From contig BFEA01000065.1 in NCBI GenBank assembly GCA_003427395.1, positions 3,586,089 through 3,624,495 on the forward strand: a stretch of DNA of 38,407 bases, written 5' to 3'. Below are positions 1 through 10,005 of the stretch, in pieces. The first letter of the stretch is position 1. Each line of letters opens with the position of its first letter. The position numbers and the translations under genes were made by a program. Under the pieces are notes generated by a model, which had not been told where the DNA came from, made no database searches, and worked only from the letters and a program-made list of their open reading frames with translations. Source of the stretch: Chara braunii (lineage: Eukaryota > Streptophyta > Charophyceae > Charales > Characeae).

Positions 1-61
<61 letters not shown>
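1..61. repeat. (GA)n microsatellite at window edge
   Basis: The first 61 bases are an uninterrupted GA dinucleotide run, reaching the window edge, so its full length is unknown. It leads into a purine-rich tract to about base 350 that includes an 18-base A run near 247-264. Confidence 0.97.
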
Positions 62-65
<4 letters not shown>

Positions 66-1242
66 GCGATACAAGTTTGGTTGTTACGTACCTGTAAAGT
101 TGCTGCGCCACGAAGGAGAAAGATAGCGGCCATAGCCGCGGAGCCTGTACCACGGAGTGATGAAGTAGGAGGGAGAAGGACAGAAGGGGAGAGACTGAGG
201 GGGAAGAAGGAGCGGCCATAGCCAAGAGGCGAAGAAGAGGCCGATCAAAAAAAAAAAAAAAAAAGAGGGAGAAGGAAGAAGACAGCGAGGGAAAGGAGGC
301 GAGGGAGGTAAAGAAGAAGAAGGGGATTGGTAAGAAGAAGAGCCGGCAGCCATAGCTGACCGGAGGGTTGACCGAGAGGGTTGACCGGAGGCATTGACCG
401 GCGTTACCAGAGTTGACCGAGGGTTGACCGCAGAGTTGACCGGCGTTGACCAAGACCGTTGACCAAAACTTTGACCAAGCTGGAGTTGGTAACATCTCGC
501 CAAGCCCTTAGCCTACCCCTTGCCCTATGGATGCGCACATACCCCTTGGTACTTGTTGAGTACAGTCTGTTTGTCTATTCTTTCTGCATTGGGTCTCTTC
601 TGTCCTAGGTCATAGTACTCTGTGGATGAAGGATAGGGCTTGGATGACGAAACCCTAGTCTGACCTTGTAGGGCTAAGGCTGTGGCTGATCCAACTTTCC
701 AGGGGGGCATAACCCTCCCAAGGACTGGTGCTGACCGACTGGAAACGGTCGGTAGGACTCAGTGGGCCTGAACGGCAGTTAGGGCTGACACACCAGGCAG
801 TCTTTAAATGTTGAGGGCCTGTTTGAACCACTCCCCAACCGGACCAAGTAAGGCTGAGGATCTGTGTCTGACGACTCGAATGTCCTGGAGGTCAAACCCT
901 CCCAAGGACCGGTACAGACCGGTGGGCTGCTCAGTGTGGCACAGTAGGCCGGAAAGGCTGAGTTGTGGGCTGAAAGCGCAGGCAGAACCAAGCTGATCAC
1001 GTCGTCCTGTCTGCGACGTTAAAGAATTCTTGAGGAGTTACGGGGGATCTCCTTAAATGCCTCCTGATCAGCCACTGGTTCAGTAGTGACAGCCATAGTA
1101 TAGGTCTAGGCTAGAGACCATAGTTCACAGGATCCCTGTCAGGGTTCTGTAAGTCTTAGATTGAGTCAATAGGTTGTCAGTCAGGGGTCAGAGTCTACGT
1201 GGTGAGGTCTGGAACCACTAACCCGGTTGTACACTTATCACC
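62..1242 (+). other. Non-coding leader upstream of chromovirus gag
   Basis: No convincing gene is seen here. The segment holds a purine-rich tract (about 160-340), a cluster of TTGACC motifs (354-478), and then 500-1242, which contains two related stretches sharing CCCTCCCAAGGAC (about 712 and 897). It lies directly 5' of gag and probably includes the element's untranslated leader. I could not match it to the 3' LTR-like sequence downstream, and no convincing tRNA primer-binding site was found, so the 5' LTR is either absent, replaced or outside what I can recognise. Confidence 0.5.
354..478 (+). repeat. TTGACC motif cluster
   Basis: About nine copies of TTGACC (followed by G or A) occur in roughly 115 bases, plus a CTGACC variant at the start. 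The spacing is irregular (about 10 to 20 bases). The core TTGAC matches the W-box recognised by plant WRKY factors. Whether the cluster is a functional promoter or a simple degenerate tandem repeat cannot be decided from the sequence. Confidence 0.7.
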
Positions 1243-3288
1243 ATGGTTGGGACCCGTAGTGGGTTAGAGACTAGCCCCTATAGCAAGGAGCAGCAAGAAA
1301 AGATGGCCGCCTTAGTTAAAGAAAATAAGGAGAGGAAAGAGCGTGAGAAGCAGGCAAAGCTAAAGGCTATCGCAGACGAGCGGGCGCCGAAGATGAAGGA
1401 AGTGGAGGAGGAGATGAAGAAAAAGGAGAAGGCTGCTGAAGAAGAAGTGGCAGCAGAGGAAGAAAAAGAAAGAATGAGGATTGAGAGCAGAGAGGGGAGT
1501 AGTGGCACGGAAAAGGACACAGACGCTGAGATTGAGAAGAAGATCAGCGAGTGGGTTGCTAATTTATCGTTGGGGGAAGACGAGGAGGCGGAGTCATATG
1601 TGAATGAGGATGAGAAGGCCGCACTGGCCGCTGAGCTAGCAGCCATGACGGACCCGATGGAACGAAGAGAGAGGGAAGACGAGCAGAAGTTGCAATGGAA
1701 GTTGAGAATGAAGAGGGAGAAAAGAAGGAGGAGAGAAGAAGTGAATAAGATGACCGCAGCAGTGACAAAGGTGCAGGAGTGTAGAGCGGAGGTGCTAGCC
1801 CAGCCAGATGATAAGGCCAAGTGGGACAAGGTACTGGGGGACCTAGAGGTGTTGAGCAAGGCCTGGATGGAGGAGCGCCAGACAAGTTGGAGCCAGGATG
1901 TAGCGTTGAGTGCCATGCGGTTTGGTTTCAGGGATTTTGCGCGCAAAATCGTCACCCACATTGGGGGCGAAGTCAAACAGTTGAGGCACAATGTAGGAAA
2001 GTTTTGTGAAGGCGCCATTGAAGGTGCAAAAGCCATAGCCACTGTAGATAGCGAGGCTAGACCCCGTAAGGAGCCTGTCAAGCTCAAGTTCCCAGACGCG
2101 TACGGGGGAAAGAAGGAGGAGAACTTTGATAACTGGGAGGCCAGTGTCAACAGTTACATTTATTTACAGCATATCCTGATAGAGGAACAAGTCCTAGTGG
2201 CCTTCCAGACCCTGAAGGACGAAGCGGCTAGCTTCGCCAGGTCCCTTGCGCGCGCAGCCGGTTGTGAAAACAACCTGGTTGCATATTCCAAAGTCAACCC
2301 CCTCTCTCAGTTCCTCAAGCTCCTTAAGGAGCGATTTGCTGACCAAACGCAAGGCGTCAGAGCCTCAGATAAGTTGCAAACAATCCACTCACGGCAATGG
2401 AGGAGTGTCAAGGCACTCAAGGGTACCATGGACGACTTGGTAGCTGTCCCGGACCATGGGGTCACTGAGCCCCAGCTGGTCCAGTTGTTTTATCGTGCCA
2501 TTCCAGGGGCCCTACGCGGGCATTTCTTTGACAAGTCTCAGCAGGCCGGCATCACTTACGATGCATTGAGTAGAGAAGTCATCCTGTATGAGTCGAAGTC
2601 TATGCCAGTTACCACTTTCTGGCATAAGGACCTGGAGAAGGGGAAGAAGTGGAAGGATCATACCATCTCAGGCCAAATCAAGGCCAAGGATCACTTGATC
2701 CTGACATTAGAGGAGGGTGGTACAGAAGAGGTCCCATATGATCAGATTGAGTGGGGCCTAGGGGAGGAGTACAGTAGTGTAGGGCAAGGGAGGTCTTACG
2801 CTACTGTCGCGGTCGGAGGGAGGCCGCAAGGTAGAGGAGGAGGCCAGGGCCAAAGGGGCCAGGCCATGGGAGGCCGAGGACCGGGCGCACAGGGGGTTGG
2901 CGGACAGGGAAACCGCCAAGCGGGAGGTAGGGGTCAAGGTCNGGGCCAAAGGGGCCAGGCCATGGGAGGCCGAGGACCGGGCGCACAGGGGGTTGGCGGA
3001 CAGGGAAACCGCCAAGCGGGAGGTAGGGGTCAAGGTCCCCCATTAAATCACCAGGGTAATCGGTCCCCACAGCGAGGAGGTGGAAGGGCACCTCAAGGAG
3101 GATGGCACCCAGGCTTGCCACAGGGCAGGCCCTGGGAAGACTTGGGCTTGGACCAGCGATTATGGCAGGAACGCGTGAACATGGGTCAGTGCCTATTCTG
3201 TGGTGACCCGGCGCACGTAATGAAATTTTGTCCTAAGTATAGACAGGCCCGTTGGGCTGCCCAACAGTCAAAAGGCAACCGCCAGTAG
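1243..3288 (+). CDS. Ty3/gypsy chromovirus gag-like protein (681 aa)
   Basis: This open frame encodes the structural protein of the gypsy element, expected to bind RNA and form the cytoplasmic particle. The N-terminal third is Lys/Glu/Arg-rich and predicted coiled coil (about residues 10-75 and 130-185). The middle (about 280-480) resembles a retrotransposon gag domain. Residues about 530-645 are Gly/Gln/Arg-rich (RGG-like), and a CX2CX4HX4C zinc knuckle sits at about 650-663. The ATG at 1243 has a good context (CACCATGG). A 32-residue unit is duplicated on both sides of an N at 2942, probably an assembly artefact, so the true protein may be shorter. The frame closes with TAG, and pol continues in the -1 frame, overlapping from about 3252, which would need a frameshift or another mechanism. 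Confidence 0.85.
   Translation: MVGTRSGLETSPYSKEQQEKMAALVKENKERKEREKQAKLKAIADERAPKMKEVEEEMKKKEKAAEEEVAAEEEKERMRIESREGSSGTEKDTDAEIEKKISEWVANLSLGEDEEAESYVNEDEKAALAAELAAMTDPMERREREDEQKLQWKLRMKREKRRRREEVNKMTAAVTKVQECRAEVLAQPDDKAKWDKVLGDLEVLSKAWMEERQTSWSQDVALSAMRFGFRDFARKIVTHIGGEVKQLRHNVGKFCEGAIEGAKAIATVDSEARPRKEPVKLKFPDAYGGKKEENFDNWEASVNSYIYLQHILIEEQVLVAFQTLKDEAASFARSLARAAGCENNLVAYSKVNPLSQFLKLLKERFADQTQGVRASDKLQTIHSRQWRSVKALKGTMDDLVAVPDHGVTEPQLVQLFYRAIPGALRGHFFDKSQQAGITYDALSREVILYESKSMPVTTFWHKDLEKGKKWKDHTISGQIKAKDHLILTLEEGGTEEVPYDQIEWGLGEEYSSVGQGRSYATVAVGGRPQGRGGGQGQRGQAMGGRGPGAQGVGGQGNRQAGGRGQGXGQRGQAMGGRGPGAQGVGGQGNRQAGGRGQGPPLNHQGNRSPQRGGGRAPQGGWHPGLPQGRPWEDLGLDQRLWQERVNMGQCLFCGDPAHVMKFCPKYRQARWAAQQSKGNRQ
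2847..3038 (+). repeat. 96-bp duplication flanking a single N
   Basis: A 96-base unit beginning GGGCCAAAGG at 2847 is repeated essentially identically from 2943, with an N at 2942 at the junction. The unit is a multiple of three, so the gag frame stays open. The same pattern (identical flanks, single N) is seen near 31796 and 9633, which argues for overlapping contig ends joined by a one-base gap instead of a real tandem repeat. Confidence 0.75.
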
Positions 3289-3749
3289 GGGTTGCAATCG
3301 CCCCTACTTCCAGGCCATGTGGAGAAGTGAGCGCGCGCGAACAGGACACTCCCAACCCACATGAGCCTATGGCAGAGGTTGCAGGCTCGTGCCTAGGTAG
3401 TTGTCCAGAGACCGCCTGTGTTAGCGTCTCTTTAGGCACGTCCCTCACAGGCGTGGCAGAAGAGGTACGGGAGAGAATGCCCGCTTGGGCCAAGATGAAG
3501 AAAGAGAGTAAAGGACAACCGATTTTGGTAGATGTAGAGGTTTTTAGAAGTAGAGTAGAGGCCCTCATAGACTGAGGGGCTACTTGTAGTTATATTAGCC
3601 GTAGGGCGCTAAAGAAGCTGAGGCTAGGACTAAAAGTCCAGAAATTAGTAGACCCCATAGTCAGTGTCCTCGCAGACAACCACACGATGCGAGTTTAGGA
3701 TTATGTAGAGGGAGTCCAGGCGTATTTTCGCCTACAAAAGGATGGGAAG
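3289..3749 (+). pseudogene. Chromovirus pol, aspartic protease region (broken)
   Basis: In frame 3 the residues leading into the active site are visible (LVDVEV then ALID). The expected D-S/T-G-A motif is interrupted exactly at its second position by TGA at 3573-3575 and resumes as GAT, followed by hydrophobic residues. A second in-frame TAG lies at 3696-3698. Downstream, the typical GMDW segment of the protease end is intact in the next stretch (about 3819-3830). The protease would cleave the Gag-Pol polyprotein. With a stop at the catalytic motif this copy should not make active enzyme. Confidence 0.8.
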
Positions 3750-5522
3750 GTGGAGAAAGTTCTCCATTCCCTGACTCTCCTCGTACAAGATGACCTTCCT
3801 TTTGATATAGTGTTAGGAATGGATTGGGGAGAGGCAGCAGGGGCCACACTTCATTTGAGAGAGCATGAGTGTAGGCTCCCTAGCCCGGCAGATGAAGTTA
3901 AGACTGCCCGCCTGTTCCATGTGTCTGGTGTAGATAACACCTTGGAATATTGTTGTCTCAGTGCTCCCGCATTTGCGCGATTAGTAAAAAAGGAGCAGTT
4001 AGAAGACCAGGTCTTTGTAATTTATGTTAGACCTGTCACTGAGGCCCAGGAAAATGATAGTTCCACATATCCAACAATTGCCAATCTGCTGGAAGAATTC
4101 AAAGACTTGACTGAGTCGACGACAGGAGTAGTGTCGCGACCCATCCAGCATAGGATAGAGATAGAGCCTGGCAGTAGAACTCCTAAGGGTGCAGTCTATA
4201 GGATGTCCCATAGAGAGTTAGAGGAGCTTCGCAGGCAGTTAGACGAACTCCTTGAGAAAGGTTGGATCAGGCCCAATTCGTCTCCTTTTGGAGCACCAGT
4301 TTTGTTTGTCCCAAAGAAGGAGGGAGTACTCCGTATGTGTATAGACTATAGGGGTTTGAATGCGATCAAAGTGAAGAATGCTGAGCCGCTGCCCATGATA
4401 GACGATCTTTTAGATCGGGTGTAGGGTTGCAAGTATTTCTCCAAAATAGACTTGAAGTCCGGATACCATCAGATAGAAGTCCATCCTCATGACCAATACA
4501 AGACTGCGTTCCGGACTAGATACGGGCACTATGAGTTCATAGTGATGCCCTTTGGACTAACCATCGCGCCAGCTACCTTCCAGNGTTGTATGAATGACCT
4601 GTTTAGACCGTGGTTAGATAAGTTTGTAGTAGTCTATCTAGATGATATCCTAGTTTTTAGTAAGACCCTCGAGGAGCACCAGGGTCATCTGAGGCAGGTC
4701 TTGGAGAAGCTACGAGAGGCTAACTTCAAGATCAATGCAAAGAAGTGTGAGTGGGCCAAAACACAAGTCTTGTACTTGGGCCACGTGTTGGACGGAGATG
4801 GCATTAAGCCAGAGGACAGTAAGATCGCGGCGATTAGAGATTGGCCGATTCCCCACACATTGACAGAGTTACGGTCGTTCTTAGGCCTAGCTAACTACTA
4901 CAGGAAGTTCGTAAGGAACTTCTCCACTATCGCCGCTCCCTTGCGCAGGTTGCTGAAGAAAGAGGCAATCCGACAATGGGACAAACACTGTACGTCTGCG
5001 CTCAAGAAGTTAAAGCACGCGTTAATAGAGTATCCTGTCCTCAAAGTTGCAGATCCGTCTTTGCCATTTGTCGTCACCACGGACGCGAGTCAGTATGGGA
5101 TAGGCGCCGTGTTGCAGCAAGATGACGGCAATGGCTATAGACCCGTAGAGTTCATGTCAGCGAGGATGCCCTGTGAGAAGGTCGCTACCTCCATGTATGA
5201 GAGAGAACTCTACGCTCTCAGGCAGGCTTTAGACCATTGGAAGCACTATCTACTTGGGAGGCACTTCAAAGTGTATTCTGACCATGAGACACTCCGTTGG
5301 TTAAAGACACAGGCCAAGATGACACCTAAGTTGACTAGGTGGGCCGCAGAGATAGACCAATTCGACTTTGAGCTCAAGCCAGTGAAGGGCAAATACAACG
5401 TAGTTGCGGATGCTCTGAGTAGGAGATCAGACTACTTTGGAGCCGTAGTACACTATCTGGATATAGGGAGAGACCTGCAGGAGAAAAGTGAGGCAAGCAT
5501 ATGCGCAAGACCCTATCTATAG
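3750..5522 (+). pseudogene. Chromovirus reverse transcriptase and RNase H (broken)
   Basis: The RT of a Ty3/gypsy element is clear. In order it shows [12 protein letters not shown], a [11 protein letters not shown] motif, [13 protein letters not shown], and the catalytic YLDD in VVYLDDILVFSK. RNase H follows with TTDASQYGIGAV, YERELYAL, YSDHETLRWL and DALSRR, so the catalytic acidic residues appear present. The frame is broken by TAG at 4422-4424, just before the RT catalytic strand (one C-to-T step from a glutamine codon). It ends early at 5522 because of a one-base insertion in an A run at 5484-5487. An N at 4584 falls in the first base of one codon without shifting the frame. Confidence 0.93.
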
Positions 5523-6416
5523 CGACCTCCTAAAGAGAGTTAGAGAGGCCCCAGAGACCGAACCAGATTACCGCACTACAGACAGGTTGCTGTTTGAGAA
5601 GACTAATGTGTTTGACCGCCTGTGCGTTCCCAACAACAAAGAGATCCGCAGTTTGATTTTAGGGGAATGCCACGATACTGAAGGGCATTTCGGTTGAAAA
5701 AGACATTAGCCAACCTGATGCGTGCGTATACCTGGCCAGGGATGAAGAATGACTGCATAAAGTATGTCCGCAGTTGTAAAGTGTGCCAGAGGAATAAGTC
5801 TACTACACGCGTGCCCCTAGGTCTTCTCAGACCCTTGCCTATTCCGGATCAGCCGGGAGACTCCGTGTCCATAGACTTCATGGACACCCAAGTCAAGAGT
5901 AGACACGGTAAGAGCCAAGTCATGGTCGTAGTTGCCCGCTTTAGCAAATATGCAGTTTTCGTTCCTTTGCCCGCAGAGGCATGTACGGATTTAGTTATAC
6001 ATAAGTTTTTTGACTTTTGTGTCAGTGAGAATGGAATCCCATTGTCAATAGTCAGCGATAGAGATAGTCGCTTCACCAGCCAGAACTGGCAAGAACTCAT
6101 GCGAGTATATGGGTCTAAGTTGTTGATGTCGTCTGGCCTCCATCCTGAGACTAACGACCAGACTGAACAGATGAATAAGATCCTACAACAAGTTTTGCGC
6201 ATGTACATTAGACCAGATCAGATTAACTGGGATGAGATGTTGCCTAAGATAGCTAGTGCATACAACAACAACGTGCATCTATCCACCTGTCGTACTCCCA
6301 ATGAGTTGCACAAGTCCTTTAGACCACGCAGACCGTTCAAAGGACTGAACCGGGATCAGATTCACAGACTACCCCCGGTACCAGGGAGTTTGCAATACAG
6401 CACGAGAAAGAACTAG
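5488..6416 (+). pseudogene. Chromovirus integrase (broken)
   Basis: The integrase N-terminal HHCC zinc module is visible (ECHDTEGHFG, then SCKVCQRNK). The catalytic core follows, with the D,D,E residues in SIDFMD, IVSDRDSRFTS and NDQTEQMN. The first 70 codons are in frame 1 and the rest in frame 3: one base is missing after the HFG codons (about 5695), where a tryptophan codon is expected. At 6372-6376 (a C run) another one-base deletion shifts the remainder to frame 2. The enzyme would insert the element cDNA into chromatin; this copy cannot make a full product. Confidence 0.92.
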
Positions 6417-6961
6417 CAACTGTTGTTGAAAACCTCAGGAAGGCCCAACATAGGATGATAGAGCAAGCTAATAAGCACCGCCGTCCGTCGCAGTTTCAGG
6501 TAGGCGACTTAGTCTGGGTCAAGGCTAAAGAGTTTGCACCTGAGGAAAACATCTCATAGAAGCTACTGCCCGCATATAGAGGACCGTGGCCGATTCTAGA
6601 AGTCAAGGGCGGAGAGGATGGACCGTCCTATAGCATTGAGATTCCAGCACACCTCCACACATACCCTGTGTTTCATGCTTCAAAGATGCTACCGTGTGTC
6701 ACAAGTCAACAGTTCCCTTCGAGAAGATCCATGATCCCCCCGGATATGGATGAAAGTTATGACATTGAAGGCATTGTAGATGAGGATGTGTTCAGAACAG
6801 GAGGTAGAGGCCGTCCCCAGAAACAATATAAGGTCCGTTTTGCCTATCAGGAGACGGAAGACGACCGCTGGTTCACGAAAACAAAACTTCTAGAAACCGC
6901 TCCCGACAAAGTCAGAGCCTATGAACGTGACAAGAAAGGTAAAGGTCCCGCCTTGGACTGA
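6417..6961 (+). pseudogene. Integrase C-terminus and chromodomain (broken)
   Basis: Frame 2 continues the integrase tail: a basic helix, QVGDLVWVKAKEF, a GPF/Y-like LLPAYRGPWPILEV segment, and YPVFHASKMLP. Then comes a chromodomain-like region (YDIEGIVDEDV, a GRP linker, QYKVRFAY, then DDRWF and a C-terminal helix), which assigns the element to the chromoviruses. Chromodomains direct integration toward marked chromatin. A TAG at 6557-6559 interrupts the tail between SER and LYS codons, again one C-to-T step from CAG. The natural stop is TGA at 6959. Confidence 0.85.
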
Positions 6962-7394
6962 AATGTTCTCGGAGGACCTCGAATTTAGGACGGCGGGAGT
7001 GAAACGGTTTTCACCTTTTAGCAGTAGCGGATGCAGTACCCAGGGTTCGATCCCTAGACCTCACCCTACCTATGTACAGTATTTGTGTAGACCCCGAGAA
7101 TTGAACCTGTGACATGTGTATTCGTAGACAGTTGGTAGGCCTGTCGTAGGTTCATAGGCAGCAGGGGTTCGATCTGTAGGTCTATAGCGTAGAAGTCTTA
7201 GTGAGTTCCGGAAGCTTAGTTGTAGACCTTCTAAAAGGTAGGCAAGTGGGCAAGTGGTCAAGTGGCGAGGCAAGTGGTGGACTAAACCGCAGTGCAATAT
7301 CAGTACAATGTCGGTAGGATAGCGGTGAGTCCACAGTCAGTCAGCGGAAGGTCCAGTCAGTCCCAGTTCGGTCCAGCAAGTACCACGGGGGGAC
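6962..7394 (+). other. 3' untranslated region of the chromovirus
   Basis: No coding frame. It contains two sequences resembling the T-arm/B-box of tRNA genes on the + strand (GGGTTCGATCCC at about 7047 and GGGGTTCGATC at about 7169) and one on the minus strand (near 7098), none with a convincing full cloverleaf. It also holds a short tandem of GGCAAGTGG-like units (about 7240-7280) and ends with a G-rich polypurine tract just before the LTR-like start. Confidence 0.5.
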
Positions 7395-8050
7395 TGTGAG
7401 CACCAAGGGCCGATGACAAAAGGCAGACCAACGAGTTTCTGAAGTATAAATCAAGAGGCAGCGCCCAGCCATTCATTCATTCCTGCGTGAGCCATGCGGA
7501 AGCGCTGCCACANAGCGACTTGTGCAAGGAGGTCTGCAGATGAGCCCGGAGGACGCAATGGGCAAGAGAGAGGGAGTTAGCATAGCAATAGGTTAGATGC
7601 AGCGATAGCTGCCATAGCTGTAGTTAGTAGCGAGTGTGTGTGTGTGTTCGAGTGTTAGAGTGACGCGTGTGGGATATCCAGGGTGATCCAGTGTATGTGA
7701 ACAGTGAGATGTTTGGGCGCTGAAGTCGCTGTCGCGCGCGGCGGTTTCACACCCAGACGCAGAGTAAATTTTTGTGTAGGACCTCACGGTCGTGTCACGC
7801 AGGAGTCTCTTTTTGTCACTTTACGCAATACTAACTCTGACCGTGCGCGCGTGCTATACCTCTCGCGACTCCCTACGACAGGTTAGGGATCCCGCGAGGT
7901 ACAACATTACCTCCACCTACGGGAGCTGTCACCATCCCTTAGGTGGACGTATCCCTGCTGAGCTATCGACCCACGTGCGAAGGCTTTTACATGCAATCGC
8001 AGAGGTAGGCCAACCGAGGGCGTTTTCTCGATCGTCGTAGCATAGGCATA
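7395..8050 (+). repeat. Putative 3' LTR of the chromovirus
   Basis: Starts with TGTGAG immediately after the polypurine tract and carries TATAAAT at 7445-7451, a plausible LTR promoter. The segment 7345-7622 has a diverged copy at 11238-11519 sharing CATTCATTCATTCCTGCG and CCATGCGGAAGCGCTG. The 3' end is a guess, because no second LTR is available in the window for comparison. An N lies at 7513. Confidence 0.4.
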
Positions 8051-9384
8051 CGCGCGGTAGAACGCCTTAAGACTGACCCGTATGTCGAGCCCCGAGGTGC
8101 TAACTCTCAGGACCGACTATGTAATCAGGTCGACTTCTAGGACAGTCCTCCACGCTTAACTAACTATGACAACGACTCTATGTCCCCTTTGTTGACCTTG
8201 TGAAAATGCCAGAGTCAAACCCTTAGTAATCAATCTCTCATTCTTCTCCAAAGAAGTCCCAAACAAAATGACTTCCTAGGTACCGACTGGCCTACGATCC
8301 CATCCACAAGTATATATATATATATATATCGTCACAAACAGATATATATATATATATATGTATGTATGAAAATCAGGGGAGCTGACTGAGCGGTGGACCT
8401 CACTTTCACAATTGTCGTGTCCCTTTGCCTGAATATCTCAGACGATCCCAAATTCAGAAGACAGCACAAACGTCCAACACCTGTGCAGATGCAAGACATC
8501 ACATACACAGATACAGATGCAGACACAAAATGCGCTACAAGCGTCAACCTTTAATTCATTCATAGCAAGTCACTCACACCCCAAACCTTTGAAAACGACA
8601 TTCCTTCCTGACTCTGACTCCTTTTACCCCAGCCCCAGACATTTTCGAAGACTCATGAGTGTGATTTGGACAATTTAGGCATAGATACAGGGGGAAGATT
8701 TATTTGTTCCCTTCTCATGTCTAATCTTAGGTGTGGGTATCAAGCCATGGATGGAAGTTGAGTCGGAGTTCTACCGACCTGTTATCAAATGATAACAAAA
8801 TTGTTGTTCTTACGGATTCCCCCGTAAATTCTCCGAAGTATCGAAACTTGTAGACACAACACTGTCCAAGAGAAACTTGACATCTCTCTTCCTAACTGAG
8901 ATCTAGAAAATTTCCTTCTAGACTCTGTGTTTCCTGTCTGACACCTATCCTTAACTAATCGTTTTGCGTTGTTGCCCTTTCGCTTGAGGTAGTGAATAAT
9001 AGTTTACTTCCCTTTTTACTATTGCAGTAACTTTCCACAATCTCATTCTTATTCCTCTTGGGATTATCTTGTCTGAGTTTCCTTCCTTCCCACAACACAT
9101 ATGAAAACATTACCAATCCAACCTGTGGAAAAAATCTCATGGAAGGAATCAAATAAATGGATAGTCTCTCTCCGAGGCAAGATCTCACTTATCCCCCTCA
9201 GTATAATAAGAGGTAATTAGTTAGGATCGAATAATGCTGAGTGTGGAGAAAGTTAGCGGTGGCATGGCAGACCATTCAGGACATATCTATTTGTTATTGG
9301 AGTTTGTTTGACAAAGGCAAATCTTTTGGGTTTTGACCCTTGTGAGTCAAAGCACACTTAGCGGTAGGCTTATCCTATGGCTAG
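8051..9384. other. Non-coding stretch with a (TA)n palindrome
   Basis: No gene is supported. Except for the TA-rich palindrome at 8311-8359 the sequence looks unique in this window. Short open frames here have no recognisable domain. Confidence 0.5.
8311..8359. repeat. (TA)n - CGTCACAAACAG - (AT)n palindrome
   Basis: Two alternating TA runs (8311-8329 and 8342-8359) flank CGTCACAAACAG. The runs are complementary and can fold into a long hairpin with this 12-base loop. The same arrangement with nearly the same loop occurs at 29067-29108. Confidence 0.8.
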
Positions 9385-10005
9385 TCACTGATAAGGCAGG
9401 TATCCCTGAAACCTACCTACTCTTATATCAGACTAGTCACTGATAAGGCAGAATTTCCCTGCTTCTCTTATCACTGGCTAACCCTCAATAAGGCGGGTGT
9501 CCAAGGATCCTTGTTATTCTTATCACTGACTAAGCGCTAGGATGTTTATTGATAAGGCAGGTGTCCTTGAAACCTCACTACTCTTATATCAGACTAGTCA
9601 CTGATAAGGCAGGATTTCCCTGCTTCTCTTATNTAGGTAAATCAATGATAAGGCAGGTGTCCTTGAAACCTCACTACTCTTATATCAGACTAGTCACTGA
9701 TAAGGCAGGATTTCCCTGCTTCTCTTATCACTGGTTAACCCTCAATAAGGTGGGTGTCCAAGGGCCCTTGCTACTCTTACCACTGAAAAGAATGTTGGAT
9801 TGGTCAGTGATAAGGCAGGTGTCCTTGAAACCTCACTACTCTTATATCAGACTAGTCACTGATAAGGCAAGATTTTTCTGCTTCTCTTATCACTTGCTAG
9901 CCCTCAATAAGGCGGGTGCCCAAGGATCCTGCTCTTACCATTGACCAAGCGTAAGGCTCATCGGAGTTAAGGCAGGCTTTCCCTGCTATTCTTACCTCCG
10001 CACAA
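9385..10005. repeat. Tandem array of hairpin-forming units
   Basis: About ten to twelve units of roughly 40-60 bases begin with (T)GATAAGGCAGG or AATAAGGCGGG and end with CTCTTATCACTG or a close variant. Three sub-types alternate: one with CCTGAAACCT, one with TTTCCCTGCTTCTC, one with a central 12-base palindrome. Within units GATAAG and CAG at the 5' side pair with CTG and CTTATC at the 3' side, so each unit can form a stem-loop on either strand. An N at 9633 interrupts the array with similar sequence on both sides, so the copy number in this assembly is doubtful. Confidence 0.85.

Larger units (their letters stand above)
1243..7625 (+). mobile_element. Ty3/gypsy chromovirus copy, non-autonomous
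   Basis: Gag, protease, RT, RNase H, integrase and chromodomain follow in the order expected for Ty3/gypsy. The 3' part continues through a purine-rich tract (about 7386-7393) into an LTR-like sequence. The 5' LTR is not recognisable in this window. The copy carries four in-frame pol stops (3573, 3696, 4422, 6557) and three one-base shifts (about 5485, 5695, 6374), so it depends on other copies for movement. Exact outer borders are not resolved. Confidence 0.8.

Noticed and set aside
1278-2150. Long minus-strand open frame opposite gag
   Set aside because: Ser/Phe/Leu-rich mirror of the Glu/Lys-rich gag coiled coil; no domain and no independent signal.
9385-10005. CRISPR-like array
   Set aside because: Units are contiguous variants without unique spacers, and the sequence context is eukaryotic.
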